Under the pieces are notes generated by a model. The model had not been told where the DNA came from. It was given only the letters and a program-made list of their open reading frames with translations, and did no database searches. A DNA stretch of 64,000 nt. It comes from Paenibacillus rhizovicinus (GTDB taxonomy: Bacteria > Bacillota > Bacilli > Paenibacillales > Paenibacillaceae). The position numbers and the translations under genes are program-made. Shown here piece by piece: positions 18,345 through 28,026 of this stretch (position 1 is the first letter of the stretch; the number at the start of each line of letters is the position of its first letter). The DNA is taken from positions 62,001 to 126,000 of the forward strand of contig NZ_CP048288.1 of assembly GCF_010365285.1 (NCBI RefSeq). The letters are read 5' to 3'.

Positions 18345-19613
18345 TTATTTATGAAGCAAGATGCGAACTGCGCCGATGGAACCTTTGAAGTCCCAGCCAG
18401 TAGGGATACCAGGAATTTGACCAGTTGCTTTGTACGTTGCCGTCACTGCAATTGGCGCCGAACCCGCTGTGTTATCGACATTCACAACCACCAAGCCGAG
18501 CTCGTAGTTGATGTACACGATGTGACTTGGCTTCGCCGTGTCTGTATCAAGCGTCGTATTGCCGGCTTTGATAACGGCCGATCCTTCGATGGCTGGCAGA
18601 TGCAGCAAGCGGAAGTCGTGTCGGCCGGATTGGCCAGCGTTAACCATGCCGATTACTTCGTTCGTATACGACACTTCGATGTTGGCGCCGTTCGTTAGGC
18701 CAGGGATGCCCTTCGGCTGGTATTTGCCAGTGGCAATGTCCATGTTGTTGTACGTGCGCTCATACGGGTATCCAGGGAAGCCGTCTTGAGTGCCGATGTC
18801 TTCCGGACGGAAGCCGCTGTTGTTGATCCACTTGTCGTCGGAACGCATGTCCTCTTGCGACCATTGGACCCATTTCAGCCATCCAGTCGGAGCGGATCCG
18901 TCTTTAATTGGCGTTTCAACAGCCCAGATTTGGCCGAAGGATTGCTCGCCAAGACGGCTCATTTCCGTCAGTGCGACTTTCAATTCGGCAAGATCGGCGG
19001 CATCTGCAATGTCTTCACGAAGCTTGTCGAAATCGGCTTTGATGACACGGCCAACGGTGTCGGACATGACGTAATCGCCAGGTTGTGCCGGACGAGTTGG
19101 ATCTGCGTCATAGAAGGAGCCCCACTCGACTTCTTCCGCATCCGCTTTGAGCGGGATATACGGCAGTTCGATGTAGATTTCGTTTTCGACCGTAGGCTGC
19201 ATGCCGTTGAAGCCGTCAACGAATTGCTCGTACAAATTGCCATAAGCTACGCCGATCGGGCGGTTTGCTTGGCGAGTGTGTTGCGCTCCGGTTTTACCGG
19301 TTTCCGTCACGTCTACGCCGCCGTTTGCCAGCGTGATGACCGGAACCCATGCGTTCGTGTCGAAGTCTTTGACTTGACCCGGTTTGTTCGGATTGTCGAA
19401 TACGTCCGTCGCCGGTGCGATGACACGGCCTTTCGGAATTACGACGTAACCGTCGCCGCCGAAGTGGTAGCGAAACAGGCGCTTGAGGCGAGGGTCGATC
19501 AGGAATTTTTCACCTGGGCTGTCGTGCGTACCCGCCTGCAGCTTCGTATTGGAGCGGAAGTATTGGTCTTTCTGGTCCCGGATTGGGTTGCCATTACCAT
19601 GAAACAATGCCAT
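18345..19613 (-). CDS. Capsid-associated structural protein
   Basis: 422 residues between the protease/scaffold and major capsid genes. Begins with M-A-L-F-H-G-N-G-N-P-I-R-D and contains Gly/Pro-rich loops and beta strands, with a C-terminal domain of the type I-V-Y-I-N-Y-E-L-G-L-V-V-V-N-V. Genes in this slot often encode decoration or cement proteins, but this one is large for that role. No named family is recognised. Confidence 0.5.
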   Translation of the reverse strand: MALFHGNGNPIRDQKDQYFRSNTKLQAGTHDSPGEKFLIDPRLKRLFRYHFGGDGYVVIPKGRVIAPATDVFDNPNKPGQVKDFDTNAWVPVITLANGGVDVTETGKTGAQHTRQANRPIGVAYGNLYEQFVDGFNGMQPTVENEIYIELPYIPLKADAEEVEWGSFYDADPTRPAQPGDYVMSDTVGRVIKADFDKLREDIADAADLAELKVALTEMSRLGEQSFGQIWAVETPIKDGSAPTGWLKWVQWSQEDMRSDDKWINNSGFRPEDIGTQDGFPGYPYERTYNNMDIATGKYQPKGIPGLTNGANIEVSYTNEVIGMVNAGQSGRHDFRLLHLPAIEGSAVIKAGNTTLDTDTAKPSHIVYINYELGLVVVNVDNTAGSAPIAVTATYKATGQIPGIPTGWDFKGSIGAVRILLHK

Positions 19614-19642
19614 TTGAATTCACTCCTTTTTTTAGTGACGGA

Positions 19643-21097
19643 TTACCGTCCTTTTCGTTTGTTTGCGCCGCCGAACATGCTCGAAATCATGTTGACTCCG
19701 TCTGCAAGAGTCATTGGCTTTTTGTCGCCTTCCTCGGTGGAACCACCAGGTGCTCCAGCACCAGGATTGGTTACGCTGCCCGGCTCCGGACGAGCTTGCT
19801 TGGCTTCAGCGACAAGGTCGTTGTAGGTGTTTTCCAAGGATTCTTTGGAGCGGGAAACGTGAGAATTTACTGCTTCTTCACGATCGACGCCTACCACATC
19901 CGGCTTGTTCAAGGACCGCTTCATATCCACGACCTTCTCAGCAAGCATGCGGTGAATCTTGGATTGGAGGTTTGCATTCTCTTGAAGTGCGGCTTGGTAC
20001 TCGCCTTCTTTGGTTTGCAATTCTCCCGTCAGCCTTTGGTTTTCCGTGGTCAAGTTCGTGTTTTGGCCTTCAAGTGTCGTAACACGCAACTTCAAGTCCG
20101 TAACACTTTCTTGAACTGGAGCTGCAGGCGGCGTCGCAGGTGGATCTGCTGGTGTCGCTGCAGGCGGATCTTGCCCTTCTGTCGTAGACACAGGTGGTGT
20201 AGCCGGCGGATCCGCAGGAGGTGTTGCAGCTGGCTGCTGTTGTCCCTCTTCCGGAGTAGCACCAGGTACTTGATTGTTTTCAGGCTCAGGTTCGTCCTTC
20301 ATCGGTCTTTTGCTCCCTTCTTCGAAAGTCAAGAGTTTGTCGAGTGCCGACCGTAGGTCTTGACCTGCGTTTTCGTACAGATTCACATGCGGATTGGCAG
20401 CAGTCTGGTACAATCCTTCTGCGATCTGGATGATGTCCATGCCAATGGACTCTTTCGTGCCGCCTTCTTCGCCTTCAACCACCGTCACCGATGTATTTCC
20501 AGCGTGCTCGTCCGCAGGCACGTTCACATAACTGACTTCCCGGCCGAATGTATTCCCGATGATAAAGTGGGCGGTTTGGCCCTCATAGGATTCTCCCGGA
20601 TAGTGATCACACCATTCTTCAATGCGGTTCGTTCCACAAATATTGCACGTTACCTTATCCGTGCTCGCCCCAATTGATACGGTCTGGTAACGCCCATCAA
20701 GCACTTTCTCGATAGCGTCCGGATCTGTGACTTCAACAGTGAACATCAAGCCGGCTTTACCGGATTGCGTTACATCGCTGAACTCCGCTTTGAGGATCCG
20801 TCCGATCGGTTCGCCGCTATACTGATTGTGGTGAGTGAGTACAGGTTTTGGTCGAGGAGTTGTCCAGCTCTCTAAGCCTCCCTGCAAACCCTCTTTCGTA
20901 TAGAAAGTGTAGTTGGCGGTTCGCCCTACATGAATGGCCTCCATCTGAACAATCAGCTTTCGCCGTTTGCCGGTGGCGGATTCATTCAGAACTTTGACGG
21001 ACTCTTGATTGATCTTGGCGGTTACGCCGTGTCGCTCGTCGATTCCGTCTTTCGGAAATAGCCGTTTACCTTGGTGTTCTTGCAACGTGTACCTCAT
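19643..21097 (-). CDS. Prohead protease fused to scaffold protein
   Basis: 484 residues. The N-terminal 200 residues look like a capsid maturation serine protease: a candidate histidine in V-L-T-H-H-N (residues about 87-92) and candidate serine in Q-T-V-S-I-G-A-S, followed by a Cys cluster (C-N-I-C-G ... W-C-D-H-Y-P-G) that may bind zinc. A Pro/Ala-rich linker with two copies of P-A-D-P-P-A-T-P-P (residues about 294-335) leads to a coiled-coil scaffold domain. Such fusions release the scaffold by self-cleavage. The start is ATG 21097 beside the portal stop. Confidence 0.65.
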   Translation of the reverse strand: MRYTLQEHQGKRLFPKDGIDERHGVTAKINQESVKVLNESATGKRRKLIVQMEAIHVGRTANYTFYTKEGLQGGLESWTTPRPKPVLTHHNQYSGEPIGRILKAEFSDVTQSGKAGLMFTVEVTDPDAIEKVLDGRYQTVSIGASTDKVTCNICGTNRIEEWCDHYPGESYEGQTAHFIIGNTFGREVSYVNVPADEHAGNTSVTVVEGEEGGTKESIGMDIIQIAEGLYQTAANPHVNLYENAGQDLRSALDKLLTFEEGSKRPMKDEPEPENNQVPGATPEEGQQQPAATPPADPPATPPVSTTEGQDPPAATPADPPATPPAAPVQESVTDLKLRVTTLEGQNTNLTTENQRLTGELQTKEGEYQAALQENANLQSKIHRMLAEKVVDMKRSLNKPDVVGVDREEAVNSHVSRSKESLENTYNDLVAEAKQARPEPGSVTNPGAGAPGGSTEEGDKKPMTLADGVNMISSMFGGANKRKGR

Positions 21098-21103
21098 TTC
21101 GAT

Positions 21104-23392
21104 TCACCTCCCTCCAAGTGTCAGCGGGCAATCGCAATTCGGATGCCACGGCGGTATTTGATCAAATATAGTCATCTCATCCAAGGATGAGAGGCGACTC
21201 AAATCGATAGGGGCCTGCGATTTCTCCAGACACGTAGGGCACGAGCCTTCTGTATACTCGGCGTATACTTCGGATTCGCCGTACCGAACCATCGCAAGCA
21301 CGTAACCGTAGTTGAATGTCTTAGCAATCAGCGTCCGGCATAGTAATGCGTTGCGATACCGCAAGGACTGGAATACGCCTTTGACTCGAAGCATTGCTTC
21401 AACTGGATCATCCAGGTTCTCGAGCTTCTCCGAAAGCATGCTATGTAGCAGCTTCTCTGTCGTATCGAACGATTTTTTAGAAGATTCGGATACGACTCGC
21501 ATCGCCAGTGAGGAATCGATCGAAGCCAGCCGGTTGCGTTTGGCGTCCTTCATGGCCTCTTTGATGCCTTCGCCGAGGGCGCCATTGGCTGCCTTCTGCA
21601 CCTGCTGAACCATCTTGTCCTTCCCAAAGTGGATGGACGACAGCAAGGTATTGGATTCCGTCATCGGGAACGCCTTTCGATCTTGCGCCCGCTTCATTTC
21701 GCTAACGACATCACTTTCAATATCCGAGTAGATCGCTTCGATGCCGGCTTGCAGCTCCTCGACTCGTTCACTTGGGTATCGTGTAAATACCGACTCCTGA
21801 AGATCGACTTCCCATTTAGCATCAGGCGCCTTTCGCTCATTGATCGGACCAACATACCGGAAAAACCCAATCGCAGGGTATTTCTCTTGGTAATACTGTT
21901 CCGAATACGACCACTCGGTGGATTTCTTCGGACCGGACCGGGTGCCGTGCTGATTGCTTGGCTGCTGCTTGTTGTCGGTCGAAGCCGATCCAGCAGCGGC
22001 GGCGGCGGCGGCTTGATCCAGACTTGCCTGGTGCTCGGCTTGCTGCATGCCTATCATCTGGAAATATAGGCGAGACTCGTCGGCCACAGGATCAGATCCC
22101 ATGTTTTTGCGAGTTTCTTCCCATGTCTGCAGATTGTGTTCAAACTTAAAGATTTCATGAGTGTCCATCTTGATCCGCATCTCTTGTTCGATCTCGTTAA
22201 AGACGAAATCGACGTTGAAATCCGGATTGGCCATTGGATCGAATCCGCCTTCCAGAAGAAGCTCCTCAATCATGAACTTGTCGATTTGAACCTGGATCTG
22301 CTGCTGCCAGCCTTTGACACGGTCCACCTTCATACCGCTCATGGAGTCGGCGGTGTTTCGGTTGGCGGTGTCGCCACGACCCATATCGACTGCGCTCATC
22401 CCCATGCCCGTAAAGACTCGGTTCTCAAAGTAGTCCATCAGTGGCCGGACGTCCATCGTATTGATGTTGACGGCCTCGATTTTATGTCGCTCCGGCAGCA
22501 CAATGGCGCCATCGGTTGGCATATCGCTGATAACGGTTTGAAGCTCCGTGATCTCTTCCGGAGAGGACTCCCAGCCCGGTTTATCCAGCCCCACCGTATA
22601 GGCTAGGAGCGGGAATATGTGCCTGTACAAGAGGAGCGCCGCATTCTCTTCAACCTTCCGCAGCAAGCGGATATCGTCGATCATAGGGGCGGCCCAAGGT
22701 GATCCAAACGCTTGGCCGGCTGGACGATTCACAGCAATGTGAATCATGTCTTCCGGCTTGAAAACGAGCGCATCACCCTGTCCTTGCACCTCCTGTTTAT
22801 AGGAGAGCACGGTTCCGTTCGCATCACGAGCGACCGTAATCGTTTGCGGCGGCAAACGGAAATACCCAGCAATAGGATCTTTAGCCGGTAGAACTGCAAG
22901 TGCAGTTACGCCCGGCGGAAGTCCGACACCCTTTTTCGCTCTTGCCTTTACAATGAAGCTGTTCGCATAGCGAACGATGTCATCGCCGATTCCCTGGAAC
23001 AGTTCTTCCGTAGGAATCAAAGTAGCGATGGCGATCATTTCAAGGCGTAAACGGAGGTAATCCAGCGCTTGTTCGTTCTTTCCCTTGAAGTGATACCCTG
23101 ATTTAAAAATCAGTTCTCGGTATCGCATGACGGCCTGAGTAAGATAAGAATCTCGCTCGATGGCTGTTGCAATCAAGGTAAGATCGGCTGCTGGTCCCTC
23201 AAAGTTGTCTCGGCCACTACCACCTGATCCGTTGCTGAGTTGATAACCAATGCGCTTAACCTGGACTTGCTTAGGGTCTCGATTAATCGTGACCCCGCTG
23301 CCACCCGATCCAGCGCCGCCCGGTGGTGTCGGTGCGTTCTGCAAGCCTATTCTCCGCATCATTTGTTTGAACAGTTTTGCCAAGAACAACAC
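21104..23392 (-). CDS. Portal protein fused to MuF-like head morphogenesis domain
   Basis: 762 residues. Residues about 65-440 form the portal: R-Y-R-E-L-I-F-K-S-G-Y near 90, P-E-D-M-I-H-I-A-V-N-R-P and the wing/stem region with M-G-R-G-D-T-A-N-R-N-T-A-D. A Gln/Ala-rich linker near residue 465 separates a C-terminal domain ending in C-P-T-C-L-E-K-S and P-P-W-H-P-N-C-D-C-P, the Cys/His signature of MuF-type minor head proteins. Portal and MuF are usually separate genes, so this is a fusion. It forms the DNA entry pore at one capsid vertex. Confidence 0.8.
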   Translation of the reverse strand: MLFLAKLFKQMMRRIGLQNAPTPPGGAGSGGSGVTINRDPKQVQVKRIGYQLSNGSGGSGRDNFEGPAADLTLIATAIERDSYLTQAVMRYRELIFKSGYHFKGKNEQALDYLRLRLEMIAIATLIPTEELFQGIGDDIVRYANSFIVKARAKKGVGLPPGVTALAVLPAKDPIAGYFRLPPQTITVARDANGTVLSYKQEVQGQGDALVFKPEDMIHIAVNRPAGQAFGSPWAAPMIDDIRLLRKVEENAALLLYRHIFPLLAYTVGLDKPGWESSPEEITELQTVISDMPTDGAIVLPERHKIEAVNINTMDVRPLMDYFENRVFTGMGMSAVDMGRGDTANRNTADSMSGMKVDRVKGWQQQIQVQIDKFMIEELLLEGGFDPMANPDFNVDFVFNEIEQEMRIKMDTHEIFKFEHNLQTWEETRKNMGSDPVADESRLYFQMIGMQQAEHQASLDQAAAAAAAGSASTDNKQQPSNQHGTRSGPKKSTEWSYSEQYYQEKYPAIGFFRYVGPINERKAPDAKWEVDLQESVFTRYPSERVEELQAGIEAIYSDIESDVVSEMKRAQDRKAFPMTESNTLLSSIHFGKDKMVQQVQKAANGALGEGIKEAMKDAKRNRLASIDSSLAMRVVSESSKKSFDTTEKLLHSMLSEKLENLDDPVEAMLRVKGVFQSLRYRNALLCRTLIAKTFNYGYVLAMVRYGESEVYAEYTEGSCPTCLEKSQAPIDLSRLSSLDEMTIFDQIPPWHPNCDCPLTLGGR

Positions 23393-23430
23393 CTCCCCCG
23401 TCTGCGACTATTGGCTTCATATCTTCATTA

Positions 23431-23458
23431 ATTATACATGAACGGTGTAGTGCATTAC
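23431..23458 (-). promoter_or_regulatory. Promoter with palindromic operator before the portal gene
   Basis: Minus-strand TATAAT (23431-23436) lies 39 bases before the portal start. The palindrome GTAGTGCATTAC (23447-23458; one mismatch from the consensus) covers the -35 region. It suggests that head genes are driven from here and controlled by the same regulator as the other palindrome-bearing promoters. Confidence 0.55.
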
Positions 23459-23466
23459 ACACTCCG

Positions 23467-24738
23467 CTATATGGCGTAGCCTTGAGCCTTTAGATAATCC
23501 TGCGCCCATTCCTCGGTGACGACACTCACATCTTCCAAATCCTCAATTATTTTCAGGAATCTGCGTATTTCCTCTTTCTTTTGAATCAGGCCCATTTGAT
23601 CGTCATAAAAAACGGACTCTTGCTGATAAAATCGAAGGATATCTGCGTTTCCACTTTGGTATTTGTCGCCGGTCGTTTTCATCGAATCGACAAGCAAAGT
23701 GGCAAGCTTTTGGAAGGTATCGGTGCTATTCTCATTTTGGTTGTACAGCCAATCTTGAAGACCTTGGCCGGACTTCACTTTCAGCTGCTGATAGAACCAG
23801 AGCTGCTTCGAAACAAACTGCTCTTTCTGGTCATTAATGGACTGGTATTGTCCTTTTAGCTGTGTGTGCTTGGTCTTGAGATCCCGGAATGCCAGAATCA
23901 GGTGCGACTGAGCGCCGGAACGATCTGTCAGTGTTGAGATCTGCATGATCATGTCATGAGTGCCGTCTCCGAGCACCAGTTGCGGCTGTTCAATCAGCTG
24001 CTTGGCTTTCTCTGTCACCTGCATAAACATCAAGTACCGATTACGGTGGATATAAGAAGCGTCGGCAAGTGTCGTATGAAACTCTGATTTGTCTCGCTTC
24101 GCCGCATCCTGGCTGGCCAGCTCTTCCTCGAGGGCAGCAACTTGTCGCTGGATGTCGTTTTCATCAACAGATTCATCGTCGCCATGTTCCTGGTACAGCT
24201 GCTGGATCTTCTCCTCAATCTCAAGGAACTTGAGCTCCATCTGCGTCCATCCGGCGATCGAAGAGTGCTCTGCGTTCAGCAGATCTTCTACGTTTCGTTC
24301 ATCCGTGATCTGGTTACGGTAATGGGTGTCAATAAAGCTGCGCCGGCTATCGACGGACTTTTTCATGTGGAAGAGGATCGTATAGACCTCATAGTCCGGA
24401 GCCCCATGGTGGTCGCTGTATTTGTCTTCCCATGCTATTATTTTCGCACTGTCGCCGGCCGCCAGGTCGCCTTTGTACGCCTTGAAATCAGCTGTCGCCT
24501 GTCGCCCTTCGATAGTCTGCATAATAGCCTCAATTGCTTTAGACAATGCATCATAGTCTATCAAGCTTTGAGCGATCGTGAAATCCTTGGCTCGCTCGAT
24601 CTTGATAATCGTGTTCGGATTAACCATGGCGATGCGCTCTCGATCGGGCATAACAACCTGTGGTCGATACATGACCTGTTCCCGCTCATAGGGAGTATCA
24701 ATCCCAGTCTTTCCATACAGCTCATCCATCTCTTCCAT
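23467..24738 (-). CDS. Coiled-coil protein between terminase and portal
   Basis: 423 residues from ATG 24738, preceded by AAAGGG. Mostly helical and acidic: residues about 165-240 (Q-M-E-L-K-F-L-E-I-E-E-K-I-Q-Q-L) and the last 120 residues are strong coiled coil. No catalytic motif. A hairpin terminator upstream separates it from the large terminase. Genes in this slot can encode packaging or portal-assembly factors, but I cannot assign a function. Confidence 0.5.
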   Translation of the reverse strand: MEEMDELYGKTGIDTPYEREQVMYRPQVVMPDRERIAMVNPNTIIKIERAKDFTIAQSLIDYDALSKAIEAIMQTIEGRQATADFKAYKGDLAAGDSAKIIAWEDKYSDHHGAPDYEVYTILFHMKKSVDSRRSFIDTHYRNQITDERNVEDLLNAEHSSIAGWTQMELKFLEIEEKIQQLYQEHGDDESVDENDIQRQVAALEEELASQDAAKRDKSEFHTTLADASYIHRNRYLMFMQVTEKAKQLIEQPQLVLGDGTHDMIMQISTLTDRSGAQSHLILAFRDLKTKHTQLKGQYQSINDQKEQFVSKQLWFYQQLKVKSGQGLQDWLYNQNENSTDTFQKLATLLVDSMKTTGDKYQSGNADILRFYQQESVFYDDQMGLIQKKEEIRRFLKIIEDLEDVSVVTEEWAQDYLKAQGYAI

Positions 24739-24772
24739 GCGATCAGCCCTTTCGGTGAAATAAATATGTAAA

Positions 24773-24792
24773 GCGCCGGATTGCTCCGGCGC
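24773..24792 (-). terminator. Hairpin terminator after the large terminase gene
   Basis: Perfect 8-bp stem (GCGCCGGA / TCCGGCGC) with a four-base loop. On the minus strand it is followed by TTTACATATTTATTT. It lies between the end of the terminase gene (24911) and the next start (24738). Confidence 0.6.
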
Positions 24793-24910
24793 CCCAGGGA
24801 AAGAGATGAGCCTAGCCAAAAAAGGGGACAGGGGATAATGTGGCCTTTCCACCTCTCAGGGGGATGCTAAGAGGGACGACGCATTATTTCAGGCACTCCC
24901 AGATTCACAG

Positions 24911-26689
24911 TTAGAACCTGGCCCTTTTTGATGGCTTTGCTGCAGTAGACCCTCGACCCCACGGATTCGACGCTCCTGACTTGGAGTATCCAAGCGGAAC
25001 GCTATTCCAGTGCCAGGCCGGATTGTCTTTTGCTTCTCTTTCAGCTCTTTTGATAGGAATGTAGACGTCACGGTTGCCGCCAAAGACTTTCTCCGTTAAC
25101 TTCTTTTCCTGATTATGTTTTACGGGTAATGCCTTACGTGTTACCCTGATTTCTTCAAGGATCTTTGTGATATCTGGAAACTCGAGCGTAAAGCCCATGA
25201 TCGTCAGCATGAAGGCATCGAGCGCATGCTCATTTTCGCTGGTATAAACCGGCTTACCATTCTGAGAGATCCGAATGACCTGATAATCCATCATTTGCTT
25301 CCAGATCATGTCGTCAAAAGGTGAAAGAATGATCTGATCCCGATCCAAGAGAATCGAAGTTTGGTTGATCATGAAGTTCTTTGCGTCTTTCTTTTCGACT
25401 TCACGAGTACCAGGATCTCGAATCTCAATGGCTTGCGAGAAATGGACCCTCTTGACCTTTTTAAGCAGCCCGGATTCCGGGTGATCAAGTCCGTACTTAT
25501 GAAGCATCTCGATTTGATACTCACCATGACCCGCATCGATATACCAGAATTTCGGGTCAAAGATTTCATTCAGTTCAATAATCTTCTGAACAGCGTTGTC
25601 GTAGGTAAAATCGCCTCGAGGAATCTCTACCCGGATGGTCGGACGGAACTTTTTGTGCAGCTCGTCGAACTCGGAAATCACGATTTGCGTGGCATTTGCG
25701 TATTTATCCCAGTCCACTCCGCCAACTCGAATCGCTTTCGGAGCGGGTCTAGTTTTAGTATACGGTCCGAAGTAAACGATGTCATTCACGGCCATGCCCT
25801 GCTTCTCGTACTGCGACCGCTCCCAGAGGTTCAGATCACGATATGAATATAGATATTGCGATTTTGCTCGCTCAACTGCCGATTTGCTGAATACTCCGAC
25901 CGTTTCTTCTCCAAAGTCCGCCATTACCTCGTGAATATACGCCTGCTCCGTCATCGTTGCACGAAGCTCGCCCTCTAATTGCTCATCCCAATCTGGGTTA
26001 ACCATGGATGGGAAGTGGTACGAATTGTAGCCGGTATGAGGGTTCGTACAGACCTCATAGAAGAAGTCACGTTTTCCTGTTGGCGTAGAAGAACACCAGA
26101 TGCCGATCCGCTTCGGATCCTCGACGGCAATGGCTGTGGTGGCGTCGATGCCGCCACGGTCCATATAATCGATCTCATCCATGAAGATCCAGTCGGCCCG
26201 TTGTCCACGGATGGATGCACCGGCATTACCCTGGGTGGCGCCGACGGTAAAACCCATGATTGACGAGCCGTTACCAAATTGAATGATGAACGGATTCTTG
26301 GTATTGGATGTTACGGCGTCTGCCAGCTCCTCGCAGCCGTTAATCATCTCATTGATCCGCATGAAAATGAGACGAATCTGGTTCTCATATGGCGCAGCGA
26401 TGACAAGCCTCGCATTCTTATGATGAAAGGCATACCATAAACAGAATATTACCATTGTCTCTGTTTTTCCTACCCGTCGTCCCATCCGAACTGCTAGGCG
26501 GCGTGCGCCTTTCATAATGTCTCGGATGAGTCTTCGCTGGTACCAACGGGCTTTCCATGGATTACCCTTTGGATCTTTCAGCTTCCAGAGCGCCCATTTG
26601 ATGGGATCAGAGCGGAGATTCCGCTCCATTTCGTCCATATGTTCATCTGAAATCGGTTCTGCATATACTTCGGCTTCTGCGGCTGACAT
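24911..26689 (-). CDS. terL: Terminase large subunit
   Basis: 592 residues. ATG 26689, five bases after AGGTGA, is preferred over an ATG 63 bases upstream that would overlap the previous gene. ATPase domain: Walker A G-R-R-V-G-K-T-E (about 70-77) and Walker B W-I-F-M-D-E (about 167-172), with S-S-T-P-T-G as motif III. Nuclease domain: G-V-D-W-D (about 324-328), D-A-G-H-G (about 385) and H-A-L-D-A-F (about 488) supply the acidic metal ligands. It cuts and pumps phage DNA through the portal. Confidence 0.9.
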   Translation of the reverse strand: MSAAEAEVYAEPISDEHMDEMERNLRSDPIKWALWKLKDPKGNPWKARWYQRRLIRDIMKGARRLAVRMGRRVGKTETMVIFCLWYAFHHKNARLVIAAPYENQIRLIFMRINEMINGCEELADAVTSNTKNPFIIQFGNGSSIMGFTVGATQGNAGASIRGQRADWIFMDEIDYMDRGGIDATTAIAVEDPKRIGIWCSSTPTGKRDFFYEVCTNPHTGYNSYHFPSMVNPDWDEQLEGELRATMTEQAYIHEVMADFGEETVGVFSKSAVERAKSQYLYSYRDLNLWERSQYEKQGMAVNDIVYFGPYTKTRPAPKAIRVGGVDWDKYANATQIVISEFDELHKKFRPTIRVEIPRGDFTYDNAVQKIIELNEIFDPKFWYIDAGHGEYQIEMLHKYGLDHPESGLLKKVKRVHFSQAIEIRDPGTREVEKKDAKNFMINQTSILLDRDQIILSPFDDMIWKQMMDYQVIRISQNGKPVYTSENEHALDAFMLTIMGFTLEFPDITKILEEIRVTRKALPVKHNQEKKLTEKVFGGNRDVYIPIKRAEREAKDNPAWHWNSVPLGYSKSGASNPWGRGSTAAKPSKRARF

Positions 26690-26693
26690 TGGC

Positions 26694-27089
26694 TCACCTA
26701 CTCTGATCTTGAATGAATCCAGCGAGAAGGCCAAATCCAATAGCAGATCCATAGTTCACTATTCGTCCGATGGGTGTCTTCACCCCATGATCGGGAATCT
26801 TCGACAGCGCCCGCCGGACTCGATTTTCTTCGCTCATTCCTCTGGCCAGGAAGTGATCCCCGAAACTGCCCTTATTATATAGGAGCTCGTCACGAACGAA
26901 TTTACTGGCCCGATTATCCGCATTAAACAACTGCTTCCCAAAAGCTTGTCCAGTCCCGGCAACCGTGAGCGCAGCCTCTTGAGCTGCGCCCTGGACCATA
27001 CCGAAACCGACCGCCTTCATGGCCCTGCCCCATTGATACTGGAACTCAGACTCATCTGTTTTCTGGTACGGCTGGTTGCTGTGCATCAT
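26694..27089 (-). CDS. Small hydrophobic Gly/Ala-rich protein 4
   Basis: 131 residues from ATG 27089. The N-terminus S-N-Q-P-Y-Q is shared with the next gene (M-N-Q-P-Y-Q). A hydrophobic Gly/Ala stretch near residues 28-50 and another near 110-125 (A-I-G-F-G-L-L-A-G-F-I) could span a membrane. One of four similar small genes between the two terminase subunits; see 27095, 27560 and 28027. No family recognised. Confidence 0.55.
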   Translation of the reverse strand: MMHSNQPYQKTDESEFQYQWGRAMKAVGFGMVQGAAQEAALTVAGTGQAFGKQLFNADNRASKFVRDELLYNKGSFGDHFLARGMSEENRVRRALSKIPDHGVKTPIGRIVNYGSAIGFGLLAGFIQDQSR

Positions 27090-27094
27090 GTCGA

Positions 27095-27544
27095 TCACCC
27101 CTTATTGAGGCTGTCGATACCTGCTCCAACAAGACCCATACCTAAGATGCCCGCCGCATATCGCACTGCAGCACCTTTTCCGGAACCGAAATGCTTGCCG
27201 TAGAACGATTTTCTTGTCGCTTCAGTTGGCGGAACATAACTCGTACCCCGAGGCATGTCGTTGTATGGCCCACCTGGACCGAGCGCAAGCGGAGCTGCAG
27301 CGCCATTGCCGAGGTAGCCTGCGCCATTTGCGTAATTGCTCGCTTGCATGTTCATCCGGCGAACAGCTGCTGGAGCGGATGCTGCGGCTCCAGGCGAACG
27401 ATCACGAGCCGCCTCAAGACCACGCTGATGGGCTCGTTTCGAGAAATAGTGTGCTGCCCCGATGCCGCCGGCGCCCGCCGCTGCACCTACCGCTGCACCG
27501 TTCCATACACTATCATTCGTCACTCGCTGATAGGGTTGATTCAT
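27095..27544 (-). CDS. Small hydrophobic Gly/Ala-rich protein 3
   Basis: 149 residues starting M-N-Q-P-Y-Q-R-V. Gly/Ala-rich helices at residues 16-32 (G-A-A-V-G-A-A-A-G-A-G-G) and 128-145 (A-A-G-I-L-G-M-G-L-V-G-A-G-I) flank a Pro/Gly-rich middle. The pattern resembles glycine-zipper membrane proteins. Good AGGAGG just before ATG 27544. Such proteins could be carried in the virion and inserted into the host membrane, but that is speculation. Confidence 0.55.
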   Translation of the reverse strand: MNQPYQRVTNDSVWNGAAVGAAAGAGGIGAAHYFSKRAHQRGLEAARDRSPGAAASAPAAVRRMNMQASNYANGAGYLGNGAAAPLALGPGGPYNDMPRGTSYVPPTEATRKSFYGKHFGSGKGAAVRYAAGILGMGLVGAGIDSLNKG

Positions 27545-27559
27545 CGTGTTCTCCTCCTT

Positions 27560-28024
27560 CTAGTAGAGCTTTCTTGCCCCACGGGCATGGTTGGCCATGA
27601 CGCCTGCTGCAGTTTGTCGAGCATTCATCATACTGTTCATCCCCTGGGTCTTCATCCATTGCTGCGTTTCATTTTCAGTGAAGCCGCCGCCGAACATCTG
27701 CGACTTGGCACCAAGCCCGGACGCTGCCTGGTCTACTGCATCCATAACAGCTGGAGCTGCTTGCAAAGCGGCCATCCCGAGCATGGCTCCCCATCCACCT
27801 GGCATCATCGCCCAGAAAGCATTCGTCGCTACTGCCTTTGCGGCAGCCGGCAGAACACTTTCGCCGTCCTTCACCCTGCTGTAGAAATCAAAGCCAGTGA
27901 AGCCGTAACTCATGAGACCTCCGCCAACCTTGCCGGCCCACTTTCCTTTTGCCGCCTGAACCGGTGCCTCAGCGGACCGTGATCCAGCCGATTGGGCCGC
28001 CCCGTATGGAACGCCTTGCTGCAT
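27560..28024 (-). CDS. Small hydrophobic Gly/Ala-rich protein 2
   Basis: 154 residues. A long hydrophobic segment near residues 60-100 (A-T-N-A-F-W-A-M-M-P-G-G-W-G-A-M-L-G-M-A-A-L) follows an N-terminal Q-Q-G-V-P-Y. The C-terminus is Met/Asn-rich (N-S-M-M-N-A-R). Same style as its three neighbours, which appear to form one translational unit before the large terminase gene. Function unknown. Confidence 0.5.
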   Translation of the reverse strand: MQQGVPYGAAQSAGSRSAEAPVQAAKGKWAGKVGGGLMSYGFTGFDFYSRVKDGESVLPAAAKAVATNAFWAMMPGGWGAMLGMAALQAAPAVMDAVDQAASGLGAKSQMFGGGFTENETQQWMKTQGMNSMMNARQTAAGVMANHARGARKLY

Positions 28025-28026
28025 GA

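Noticed and set aside
19643..21097. Repeats of P-A-D-P-P-A-T-P-P as a DNA repeat element
   Set aside because: They are two in-frame copies in a Pro/Ala linker between protease and scaffold domains, common in such linkers.
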